Position numbers and translations under genes: made by a program. The notes under the pieces were generated by a model. The model saw only the letters and a program-made list of their open reading frames with translations, did no database searches and had not been told where the DNA came from. A stretch of 15,121 nt of DNA from Actinomycetota bacterium (GTDB lineage Bacteria > Actinomycetota > Thermoleophilia > Gaiellales > Gaiellaceae): positions 1-15,121 of the forward strand of contig JACCTQ010000015.1 of NCBI GenBank assembly GCA_013812265.1. Reading direction: 5' to 3'. The stretch's first letter is position 1. Each line of letters starts with the position of its first letter. Positions 6,218 through 15,121 of this stretch are shown here, one piece after another.

Positions 6218-7019
6218 CCAGAAGTTCATACGAGGGCGTCGACTCGCGGCGGAGCTCGTCCGCGATGCGGGCATTACGCACGAGGACACCGTCGTTGACA
6301 TCGGCGCCGGCGAGGGTGCTTTGACCGGCGAGCTGGCGCAGGCGGCACGTCACGTCTACGCGGTAGAGCTCGATGCCCGACTGGCCCAGCGTCTGCGCGA
6401 GCGCTTCTCGACGCGTCGCGCGATCGAGGTCGTGGAGGCGGACTTCGTCGAGTGGCCGTTGCCGCGCGAGGCGTTCAAGGCGGTCGCGAACATCCCATTC
6501 GACCGCACGAACGCGATCCTGCGACATCTTCTGGACGATCCGGGCACGCCGCTTCGCCGGGCCGACCTCGTCGTCGAATGGGGTGCTGCGCTCAAGCGAG
6601 CGACCGTCTGGCCAGGGACGCTCCTCGGCGTGCGCTGGGGCGTCTTCTACACGTTTTCGGTCAGCCGCCGTCTGCCGCGCCGCTCGTTTCAGCCGGCGCC
6701 TTCAGTGGATGCCGGCGTGCTCACGGTCGAGCGGCGCCCGCTGCCGCTCGTTCCCGAGCAGCACTGCGAGGCGTTTGCCACGTTTGTCAGCGCGGGGTTC
6801 GAGGCCGCTGATCGTGAGCTCCGGACCACGCTCGCGCCGTTTGTGTCCGCACGTCAGCTCAAGCGCATGTTGGACGAGCTCGGAGTGCCGAGGTCCGCCC
6901 GCGCCAGAGATCTCGACGTGCACGGCTGGGCCAGGCTCTTCGTTCGCTCTTGGTCGCCTCCATCCGGTCGGCGAGCTACAGTCCGCAGCAACGAAGGCCC
7001 CTTTAACTCGGTCCAGTGA
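6165..7019 (+). CDS. erm: Erm-type 23S rRNA (adenine-N6) methyltransferase
   Basis: A 284-residue Rossmann-fold methyltransferase of the KsgA/Erm superfamily. SSQKFIRGRRLAAELV (17-32) replaces the usual SQNFL start motif. SAM motif I is DIGAGEG (45-51), the ribose-binding acid is Glu68 in VELD, Asp93 follows, and motif IV is NIPF (109-112). NIPF/NIPY is typical of Erm, while KsgA has NLPY, so I read this as Erm, which methylates A2058 of 23S rRNA and gives macrolide-lincosamide-streptogramin B resistance. The C-terminal helical domain (about 180-270) is complete. The only possible start is GTG at 6165, because an in-frame TGA lies at 6156; its ribosome-binding site is weak (GGTGAT, 6154-6159). 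The stop codon falls inside the PyrR-binding hairpin of the next operon. Actual resistance is not shown by sequence alone. Confidence 0.8.
   Translation: MAERSARGARRSRGRCSSQKFIRGRRLAAELVRDAGITHEDTVVDIGAGEGALTGELAQAARHVYAVELDARLAQRLRERFSTRRAIEVVEADFVEWPLPREAFKAVANIPFDRTNAILRHLLDDPGTPLRRADLVVEWGAALKRATVWPGTLLGVRWGVFYTFSVSRRLPRRSFQPAPSVDAGVLTVERRPLPLVPEQHCEAFATFVSAGFEAADRELRTTLAPFVSARQLKRMLDELGVPRSARARDLDVHGWARLFVRSWSPPSGRRATVRSNEGPFNSVQ
6171..6199 (+). promoter_or_regulatory. Strong hairpin just inside erm, within the leader ORF
   Basis: GAGCGC-A-GCGCAC (6171-6183), loop GTG, then GTGCGC-G-GCGCTC (6187-6199) give 12 GC-rich pairs with one internal mismatch. The hairpin begins six bases after the first base of the erm GTG and could limit erm initiation or act as an attenuator melted by ribosomes on the leader ORF. 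High-GC coding sequence also produces such stems by chance. Confidence 0.45.
6977..6982 (+). promoter_or_regulatory. Candidate -10 element for the pyr operon
   Basis: TACAGT fits TANNNT and lies 22 bases before the PyrR hairpin, inside the 3' end of erm. TTGGTC at 6950 is the nearest -35-like sequence, but the 21-base spacer is too long. If it is not used, the pyr operon would be read from the erm promoter. Confidence 0.3.
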
Positions 7020-7035
7020 GGCCGGAAAGGAGTTA
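7004..7035 (+). promoter_or_regulatory. PyrR-binding RNA hairpin (pyr operon leader)
   Basis: TAACTC (7004-7009) pairs with GAGTTA (7030-7035); GGTC (7010-7013) pairs with GGCC (7020-7023) across the hexaloop CAGTGA, with a purine-rich GGAAAG bulge on the 3' side. This is the classic PyrR-binding loop: the hexaloop fits CNGNGA and the flanks fit the Bacillus consensus. No terminator/antiterminator pair is visible downstream. Instead AAGGAG (7027-7032), the ribosome-binding site of the leader ORF, lies in the 3' arm, so PyrR bound with UMP should block translation. The erm stop TGA is in the loop. Confidence 0.85.
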
Positions 7036-7036
7036 G

Positions 7037-7084
7037 ATGTATCCGCCTGCCCTATCCGGGACCGCGACCCCGGGTGCGCGCTGA
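7037..7084 (+). CDS. 15-codon leader peptide of the pyr operon
   Basis: ATG at 7037 follows AAGGAG by four bases and encodes MYPPALSGTATPGAR, ending at TGA 7082-7084. It lies directly after the PyrR hairpin and is in a different frame from pyrR. Its stop overlaps the apparent CTG start of pyrR (CTGA). This suggests a translated leader whose only job is to carry ribosomes to pyrR. The alternative is a one-base sequence error making ATG 7037 the true pyrR start. Confidence 0.6.
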   Translation: MYPPALSGTATPGAR

Positions 7085-7098
7085 ACGCCGCGCGCACC
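7073..7098 (+). promoter_or_regulatory. Hairpin enclosing the leader stop and pyrR start
   Basis: GGTGCGCG (7073-7080) and CGCGCACC (7091-7098) pair perfectly over 8 bp, with a 10-base loop that holds the CTG start of pyrR and the TGA of the leader peptide. Ribosomes translating the leader would open the stem, which fits translational coupling. Confidence 0.5.
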
Positions 7099-7686
7099 GA
7101 TACCGAGAAGGTCCTGCTCGACGCCGAAGCGATAGCGCGCACACTCGTCCGCATAGCGCATGAGATCGTCGAGGGAAATGGCGAGCTGTCGAACGTCGGA
7201 CTGGTCGGTATTCACACCCGCGGGGTACCGCTCGCACAGCGCCTTCGCCGCCTGATCGCAGATCAGACGGGCGAGCAGTTGGAGCTCGGCACGGTTGACA
7301 TCACCTTCTACCGCGACGATGTCCATATCCGCGGGGGCGAGGCGCCCCGGCACGCGCAGCCGCTGGTGCGAGCGACGAAGCTCGACTTTCCGCTGGAGGG
7401 CAAGACGTGCGTCCTCGTGGACGACGTGCTCTACACGGGCAGAACCATTCGCGCGGCCATCGAAGCGTTGTTCGACTACGGGCGCCCTGCGCGCGTTCAG
7501 CTCGCTTGCCTCGCCGATCGCGGCCACCGCGAGCTGCCGATCCGACCGGACTACGTGGGCAAGAACCTCCCCACCGCGCGCGAGGAACTCGTCCAGGTCG
7601 AGCTCGTCGAGGTCGACGAGATCGACCGCATCCTGCTCATCCCTCCGAGAGAGGAGAACCTGGCCCCATGGGCGACATCCACCTGA
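7081..7686 (+). CDS. pyrR: PyrR, pyrimidine operon regulator / uracil phosphoribosyltransferase
   Basis: PyrR senses UMP/UTP against PRPP and binds pyr mRNA; many members also make UMP from uracil and PRPP. The protein aligns along its length with Bacillus PyrR: VLLDAEAIARTLVRIAHEIVE near the start, VGIHTRGVPLAQRL, the EVDI-like region read here as TVDITFYRDDV, the PRPP loop VDDVLYTGRT (113-122), and DRGHRELPIRPDYVGKNLPT near the end. About 201 residues. No ATG, GTG or TTG lies in frame near the N-terminus. CTG at 7081, overlapping the leader peptide stop, is the only reasonable start and gives 15 residues before the conserved LLDAEAI. PyrR therefore seems to control its own operon through the hairpin 46 bases upstream. 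Identity is firm; the start is inferred. Confidence 0.93.
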   Translation: MNAARTDTEKVLLDAEAIARTLVRIAHEIVEGNGELSNVGLVGIHTRGVPLAQRLRRLIADQTGEQLELGTVDITFYRDDVHIRGGEAPRHAQPLVRATKLDFPLEGKTCVLVDDVLYTGRTIRAAIEALFDYGRPARVQLACLADRGHRELPIRPDYVGKNLPTAREELVQVELVEVDEIDRILLIPPREENLAPWATST

Positions 7687-8687
7687 TGCGAGACGAGCTG
7701 CGCCCGCCCGTCGATCCTCCACGGCGGCACCTCATGTCCGTCGCCGACCTCTCTCGCGAAGACGTCGAGCGGCTGCTCGGGACGGCCCGAAGCCTTGCCC
7801 GCTCGCTCGAGCGCGAGATGAAGAAGCTTCCAACCTTGCGGGGGCGGACGGTCGTCAGCGTCTTCTACGAGTCGTCTACCCGAACGTCCTCGAGCTTCGA
7901 GCTCGCCGCCAAGCGGCTGTCCGCGGACACCATGTCGATCAAGGCATCCGGCTCGGCGGTGGACAAAGGAGAGTCGCTCAAGGACACCGCGCTGACGCTG
8001 GGAGCCTACGACCCGGACGTCCTGGTGATTCGCCATCCGCAGATCGGTGCTCCGCAGATCATGGCCCGTCATACGAACGCGCACGTCGTCAACGCCGGTG
8101 ACGGCAAGCACCAGCATCCAACGCAGGCGCTCCTCGACCTGTACGCAATGCGGGAGGCGTTCGGCCGCCTCGAGGGACTGCACGTCGCGATCGTGGGAGA
8201 CGTGCTCCACTCCCGGGTCGCGAGGTCACTGATCCAGGCGCTGGCCCTCGTCGGCGCCCGCGTGACTCTCGTGGGACCGCCGACCTTGATCCCACGGGGA
8301 ATCGAGTGCATGGGGTGCAGCGTCTCGACGACCGTCGATGCCATCGCGGATGCCGACGTCGTCTATGCGCTCCGCATGCAGCGTGAGCGCATGCAGGAGG
8401 GTGCGAACTACGTTCCGAGCCTTCGGGAGTACACCGCCCTCTGGGGTGTGACGCCCGACAGGTTGCGCCGCGGGCAGCGCGTCATGCACCCGGGCCCGAT
8501 GAACCGCGGCGTAGAGATAGACCCCGTCGTCGCCGACGCCGAGGGCTCTCTGATCGAGACGCAGGTACGTGCCGGTCTCGTCGTGCGCATGGCTGTCCTG
8601 TACGACCTGCTGACCCAGGGCCCGACAGCTGTACCGACCGCTGCCGTCAAGGATCCAGTGGCTGCCGTTGCGGAGTCGGTCGCGTGA
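7668..8687 (+). CDS. pyrB: Aspartate carbamoyltransferase catalytic subunit
   Basis: Joins carbamoyl phosphate and aspartate to N-carbamoylaspartate, the committed step of pyrimidine synthesis. The carbamoyl-phosphate motif STRTSSSF begins at Ser70, HPTQALLDLY at His150 and HPGPMNRG at His274, all intact. From ATG 7668 the protein has 339 residues, slightly longer than the usual 300-310 because of about 20 extra N-terminal residues and a C-terminal Ala/Val-rich tail. GAGGAG (7651-7656) lies 11 bases upstream. A second in-frame ATG at 7686 overlaps the pyrR stop as TGATG and would also be a reasonable coupled start. No regulatory subunit (pyrI) is present, as expected in a PyrR-type operon. 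The stop overlaps pyrC by four bases. Confidence 0.95.
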   Translation: MGDIHLMRDELRPPVDPPRRHLMSVADLSREDVERLLGTARSLARSLEREMKKLPTLRGRTVVSVFYESSTRTSSSFELAAKRLSADTMSIKASGSAVDKGESLKDTALTLGAYDPDVLVIRHPQIGAPQIMARHTNAHVVNAGDGKHQHPTQALLDLYAMREAFGRLEGLHVAIVGDVLHSRVARSLIQALALVGARVTLVGPPTLIPRGIECMGCSVSTTVDAIADADVVYALRMQRERMQEGANYVPSLREYTALWGVTPDRLRRGQRVMHPGPMNRGVEIDPVVADAEGSLIETQVRAGLVVRMAVLYDLLTQGPTAVPTAAVKDPVAAVAESVA

Positions 8688-10000
8688 GCGTCCTGCACGG
8701 CCCGGCAGCTCGGGGAGACGACATCGTGATCCGCGGGGCACGCGTGATCGATCCGGCCCGGAACGTCGACGCGACGCTCGACGTCGTGGTCGAGGGCGGT
8801 GTGATCTCACGGCTCGACGCGCCCGGTGCACAGCACGTGGCGAACGGACACCGGATCATCGAGGCAGAGGGCCTGGTACTCGCACCCGCGTTCGTCGATC
8901 CCCACGTCCACCTGCGAGCGCCCGGGCGGGAAGACGAGGAAACGGTCGCGTCCGGGACGATGGCAGCCGCCGCCGGCGGGTACTGCGCCGTCTTCGCGAT
9001 GCCGAATACGGATCCGGTCGTCGACTCGGCGGCCGTGCTCGGGGCACTGATCGAGACGGCCCGCGGGGAGGCTGCGATTCCGGTCGGATTCCTCGCTGCG
9101 ATCTCGAAGGGCCAGCTCGGAGCCGAGTTGACCGAGATGGGCGAGCTGGCGGATCACGGCGCGGCCGGTTTCTCGGACGACGGGCGGCCGGTCGCCGCCG
9201 CGGGCCTCATGCGCCGCGCGCTCCAGTACAGCACCCTCACGGGCCGGCCTCTGGCTGTGCACTGCGAGGAGCTGACCCTGTCGCGAGACGGGCAGGTGCA
9301 CGAGGGAGCGGTGGCCGCGGAGCTCGGCTTTGCGGGGTACCCCTCCGTGGCGGAGAGCGTGATGGTCGAGCGTGACCTGGCGCTCGCGGCCTACGAGGGG
9401 CGACCGCTGCACCTACTCCACCTCAGCGCGCGCGAGTCCGTCGAGGCGCTGCGGGCGGCCCAAGCGACAGGCGTGGTGGCAACAGCGGAGGTCACGCCGC
9501 ACCACCTGTGCCTGACAGACGAGGCGGTGCGGACCCTCGACCCCAACGTGAAGATGAATCCGCCCTTGCGCGGCGAGGAGGATCGAACAGCGCTCGTCGA
9601 CGCCCTGCGCGACGGGACGATTCCGGCTGTGGCGACCGACCACGCGCCGCATGCCCGGCACGAGAAGGAGGTGCCCTTCGAGGCTGCTCCGTTCGGCGTC
9701 ACGGGCCTCGAGACCTCGTTCGCCTCGCTTTTTACGCACCTCGTTCGGCCCGGCGTCGTTCCGCTGACCACTCTCCTCGAGCGCATGTCGGCGGGCCCGG
9801 CGCGCGTCTACGGGCTCGAGCCACCTCGGATCGCGGTCGGCGCGAGCGCAAACGTCGTCTTGCTCGACACCGAGTCTGAATGGCGAGTGGGCGAGGAGCC
9901 CTTCCGCTCGCGCTCGGCGAACTCCTGGCTTCTCGGCGAGAAGTTGCGTGGCCGGGTTCGCCTCACCGTCGCCGACGGACGGCTCGCATTCGAACGATGA
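8684..10000 (+). CDS. pyrC: Dihydroorotase (class I)
   Basis: Cyclises N-carbamoylaspartate to dihydroorotate. The 438-residue amidohydrolase starts at GTG 8684, overlapping the pyrB stop as GTGA. Metal site: DPHVHLR (His74, His76), the bridging acid in GFSDDG (Asp165/166), VHCEE (His193), LLHLS (His246) and the catalytic Asp319 in ATDHAPH. An Asp rather than a carboxylated Lys between the metals is characteristic of class I dihydroorotases such as those of Bacillus and Aquifex. The substrate-binding MPNTDP and the NPPLR motif are present. The C-terminus (SRSANSWLLGEKLRGRV) is of the usual kind. In some bacteria class I enzymes form a complex with PyrB; whether that occurs here cannot be told. 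Confidence 0.95.
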   Translation: MSVLHGPAARGDDIVIRGARVIDPARNVDATLDVVVEGGVISRLDAPGAQHVANGHRIIEAEGLVLAPAFVDPHVHLRAPGREDEETVASGTMAAAAGGYCAVFAMPNTDPVVDSAAVLGALIETARGEAAIPVGFLAAISKGQLGAELTEMGELADHGAAGFSDDGRPVAAAGLMRRALQYSTLTGRPLAVHCEELTLSRDGQVHEGAVAAELGFAGYPSVAESVMVERDLALAAYEGRPLHLLHLSARESVEALRAAQATGVVATAEVTPHHLCLTDEAVRTLDPNVKMNPPLRGEEDRTALVDALRDGTIPAVATDHAPHARHEKEVPFEAAPFGVTGLETSFASLFTHLVRPGVVPLTTLLERMSAGPARVYGLEPPRIAVGASANVVLLDTESEWRVGEEPFRSRSANSWLLGEKLRGRVRLTVADGRLAFER

Positions 10001-11044
10001 GTGGTCTCCTCCTCCTCGAAGACGGATCGCGGTATTCCGGTGAATCGGTCGGGGCGCCCGGCATCTCCTACGGCGAGGCCGTCTTCACGACGTCCATGAC
10101 CGGCTACCAGGAAACCGTTACGGATCCGAGCTACACCGGGCAGATCATCTGCTTCACCGCCCCCATGGTGGGAAACTACGGCGTCGGCCCCGAACGCTGC
10201 GAGTCGGATCGCGCGCACGCCAGCGGCGTGCTCATGCGGGAGGCGCGAGGCCCGCAGTGGACCCGGTGGCTCGCCGAGCGGCACATACCGGCTCTGTCCG
10301 GCGTCGATACACGCTCGCTCGTCCTGCAGCTGCGGGAGCGTGGCGCCATGCGGGCGGCGCTCGTGACCGGTCAGGCGGCTCTGGACGAAGTCATGGCGGG
10401 CCTCTCGGGATTCCCCTCCATGGCCGGGACCGCGCTCGTCGACCGCGTTTCGACCCCGGCCCCATTCGTTCACGCTCGTTCGGGCCGCGCGCGAGTGGCC
10501 GTCCTCGACCTTGGCTGCAAGCGCTCACTCCTCGGGTGCCTGGCTCGCGCGGGGGCTGCGGTCACCGTGTTTCCGCACCGGGTCGAGGCAGCGCGGCTCG
10601 CGCGCTACGACGGGGTCGTGCTTTCGAACGGGCCGGGTGATCCCGCACCGCTCCTCCATGAGATCGAGACGGTGAGAGCTCTGCTCGGACAGGTCCCGGT
10701 CCTCGGCATCTGCCTCGGACACCAGCTGCTCGCCCTCGCGACCGGGCGACAGACGTTCAAGCTGCCATTCGGTCATCGCGGCGCCAACCACCCGGTTCTG
10801 GCCAGACGGAGCGGACGCGTCCTGGTGACGAGCCAGAACCACGGGTTCGCCGTCGCGGCGGACGACGACCCGGCCGTGTCGCACATCTCGCTCTACGACG
10901 GGACGGTGGAAGGAATCGAGCTGCCCGAGCTCGAGGCGCTCTCCTATCAGTTCCATCCCGAGGCGGGGCCGGGACCGCACGACGCCCGCTCGTCGATCGC
11001 CGCGTGGGTCGATGCGCTCCGTCCTACGAGAAGAAGGCAGGCTC

Positions 11045-11061
<17 letters not shown>
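9997..11061 (+). CDS. carA: Carbamoyl-phosphate synthase small (glutaminase) subunit
   Basis: Releases ammonia from glutamine and passes it to CarB. 354 residues: an N-terminal CarA domain (about 1-140, with FTTSMTGYQE and GNYGVGP) followed by a class I glutamine amidotransferase domain (about 165-345). The triad is visible: Cys239 in GICLGHQ, His320 and Glu322 in YQFHPE. LSNGPGDP marks the start of the amidotransferase core. The ATG overlaps the pyrC stop as ATGA. The 3' end runs 17 bases into carB. A single carAB set in the pyr operon suggests that it may also supply arginine synthesis, if no second copy exists elsewhere. Confidence 0.95.
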
Positions 11062-14140
<3,079 letters not shown>

Positions 14141-14153
14141 AGGTGCAAGAGTC

Positions 14154-14849
14154 TTGACTCGGCGTGAACGCTTGCGAGTAACCGGTCGTGAGCAGGTGGG
14201 TCCCTACGCGCTGCTGCGGCTCGCTCGCGGCCGGCTGGAGCCCGGCATCCCCGGCCAGTTCTTCATGCTGGAGGCTCCCGGTCGCTTGCTTCCGCGGCCG
14301 ATGAGTCTCTGTCTCGCCCGTCCGCGCGAGCTGGCGTTCCTCGTCGATCCCGTGGGTCCGGGGACGCGCGCACTGAGCTCGCTCGAGACCGGCGATCGCA
14401 TCATGGTCTTCGGCCCGCTGGGAAACGGCTTCCGGCTCGACGTTCGCTCACCGCTCCTCGTGGGAGGTGGCATCGGCATCGCCCCGCTTCCCTATGCCGC
14501 CGGGGCGCTTCGAGCGCCGCCGACCGTACTGGGTTTTCGTACGCGCCACCACGCCGAGGCGGCGTCGCTTATTCCCTCAGCGGAGGTCGTAGTCGAGCCG
14601 ACGTTCGTCACCGAAATCTTGCCCGCGGGCGACTTCGACGTGCTCGCCTGCGGCCCGGAGCCGATGCTCGAGGCACTACGGCGAATCGTCCCTGGAGCGC
14701 AGCTAGCCTGGGAAGCCCCAATGGCCTGCGGATACGGCGCGTGCTGGGGCTGCGTGGTGGAGATGGGGGGACAGCTCAGACGCCTCTGCGTGGACGGCCC
14801 CGTAATAAACGGGGGAACCCATGGTTCCCCCGTTGGCCCCCTCCTTTGA
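14154..14849 (+). CDS. pyrK: Dihydroorotate dehydrogenase electron-transfer subunit
   Basis: PyrK carries FAD and a [2Fe-2S] cluster and passes electrons from the catalytic PyrD (class 1B) to NAD+. 231 residues: FAD-binding RPMSLC near 50, the nucleotide loop VGGGIGIAPL (103-112), ACGPEPML, then the cluster ligands Cys192, Cys197, Cys200 and Cys212 (C-x4-C-x2-C-x11-C). The start is TTG 14154, with AAGGTG eight bases upstream. After the normal family end CVDGPVI come 13 residues encoded by a strong hairpin and its tail, so the coding end and the hairpin overlap. pyrD, usually the next gene, is absent and no other protein gene follows. The partner must be encoded elsewhere. Confidence 0.92.
   Translation: MTRRERLRVTGREQVGPYALLRLARGRLEPGIPGQFFMLEAPGRLLPRPMSLCLARPRELAFLVDPVGPGTRALSSLETGDRIMVFGPLGNGFRLDVRSPLLVGGGIGIAPLPYAAGALRAPPTVLGFRTRHHAEAASLIPSAEVVVEPTFVTEILPAGDFDVLACGPEPMLEALRRIVPGAQLAWEAPMACGYGACWGCVVEMGGQLRRLCVDGPVINGGTHGSPVGPLL
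14808..14834. terminator. 12-bp perfect inverted repeat at the end of pyrK, probable bidirectional terminator
   Basis: AACGGGGGAACC (14808-14819) and GGTTCCCCCGTT (14823-14834) pair perfectly around the loop CAT. On the plus strand a weak CTCCTTTG tail follows. On the minus strand the tail is TTTATTA, a better U-rich end. It lies within the last codons of pyrK and probably ends the operon. Confidence 0.65.
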
Positions 14850-14930
14850 CGCCTCCTCGTGTCATGCGCGATTCGAGGCTGCGCGCGGGCATAGCCCGGC
14901 TCCGCCGGCCGCTCGCCAACCACATCCTGC

Positions 14931-14960
14931 AAAAGAAAGGGGCCGCCCTAAGGCAGCCCC
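14931..14960 (-). terminator. Intrinsic terminator of the minus-strand RNA
   Basis: On the minus strand GGGGCUGCC pairs with GGCGGCCCC around UUAG, followed by UUUCUUUU. The one imperfect pair is a G-U wobble on this strand but a C-A mismatch on the plus strand, and the U-tract exists only on the minus strand. Both facts fix the direction. Confidence 0.8.
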
Positions 14961-15095
14961 CATCCAGTAACCAACGTGGATTAGTAAGGGCGCTTCCTGC
15001 CGACGTCCTAGGCCGTCAGCGGCGCTTCAGCGAGTCCCCTACGCTGGCTAGACGATTCCCCTTAGGTCCCGGGGACACGCCCTTACCCGCTGGTA
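14931..15095 (-). ncRNA. Candidate structured non-coding RNA with its own terminator
   Basis: Read on the minus strand, ACCAGCG (15094-15088) pairs with CGUUGGU (14976-14970), and inside it GUAAGGGCG (15086-15078) pairs with CGCCCUUAC (14992-14984). Within this long closing stem lie CAGCG/CGCUG (15046-15042 with 15032-15028) and a two-part stem GCC..GACG/CGUC..GGC (15023-14999). An intrinsic terminator follows at 14960-14931. No protein frame fits and no gene follows on this strand before antisense pyrK, so a trans-acting RNA is more likely than a riboswitch. Size (about 165 bases), long closing stem and open centre recall 6S RNA, but I see no diagnostic sequence. The 5' end may be cut off by the window edge. 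Confidence 0.5.
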
Positions 15096-15100
15096 GAGAA

Positions 15101-15121
15101 GGGGGGGGGGGGGGGGGGGGG
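15101..15121. other. Terminal run of 21 G, likely sequencing or assembly artefact
   Basis: The window ends in 21 uninterrupted G after GGTAGAGAA. Such runs are typical of two-colour sequencing dark cycles at contig ends. The true sequence beyond about 15100 is unknown. Confidence 0.75.

Noticed and set aside
6165..7019. KsgA (16S rRNA dimethyltransferase) as identity of the methyltransferase
   Set aside because: Motif IV is NIPF rather than NLPY and the N-terminal motif differs, so Erm fits better, though the fold is shared.
15035..15060. Minus-strand GCCAGCGTAGGGGA, similar to the 3' end of TPP riboswitches
   Set aside because: The required CUGAGA element and its surrounding stems are absent, and no thiamine gene follows.

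Overview
The window reads as high-GC actinobacterial chromosome, probably a deep-branching lineage such as Thermoleophilia. That placement is inference from gene content, frequent GTG/TTG starts and the promoter style, not from a search. Almost all of it is coding. The right end is a run of 21 G, which looks like a contig edge or a sequencing artefact.

Layout. Positions 1-2371 hold two overlapping M29-family aminopeptidases (the first cut by the window edge) and a YfcE-like phosphoesterase. At 2368-2648 an 80-residue membrane-anchored LysM protein has its own promoter with two consensus LexA (SOS) boxes; it looks like a YneA-type SOS cell-division inhibitor without lexA beside it. Ribonuclease Z and a DUF2007-like protein follow (2693-3927). 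A large membrane glycosyltransferase (GT-C type) lies on the minus strand (3977 to about 6133), divergent from an Erm-type rRNA methyltransferase (6165-7019) that overlaps a possible upstream leader ORF.

From 7004 to 14849 lies a pyrimidine biosynthesis operon, pyrR-pyrB-pyrC-carA-carB-pyrK, with genes overlapping or nearly touching. Its leader carries a textbook PyrR-binding RNA hairpin whose 3' side contains the Shine-Dalgarno of a 15-codon leader peptide. The leader's stop codon overlaps the apparent CTG start of pyrR inside the loop of a second hairpin. The layout suggests PyrR represses leader translation and, by coupling, the operon. pyrK ends in a strong hairpin and pyrD does not follow.

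The last 270 bases contain no protein gene. They hold a structured RNA candidate on the minus strand with a good intrinsic terminator.

The most interesting items are the LexA-controlled LysM gene, the PyrR/leader-peptide/CTG-start arrangement, the structured RNA after pyrK, and the ORF overlapping the erm start.
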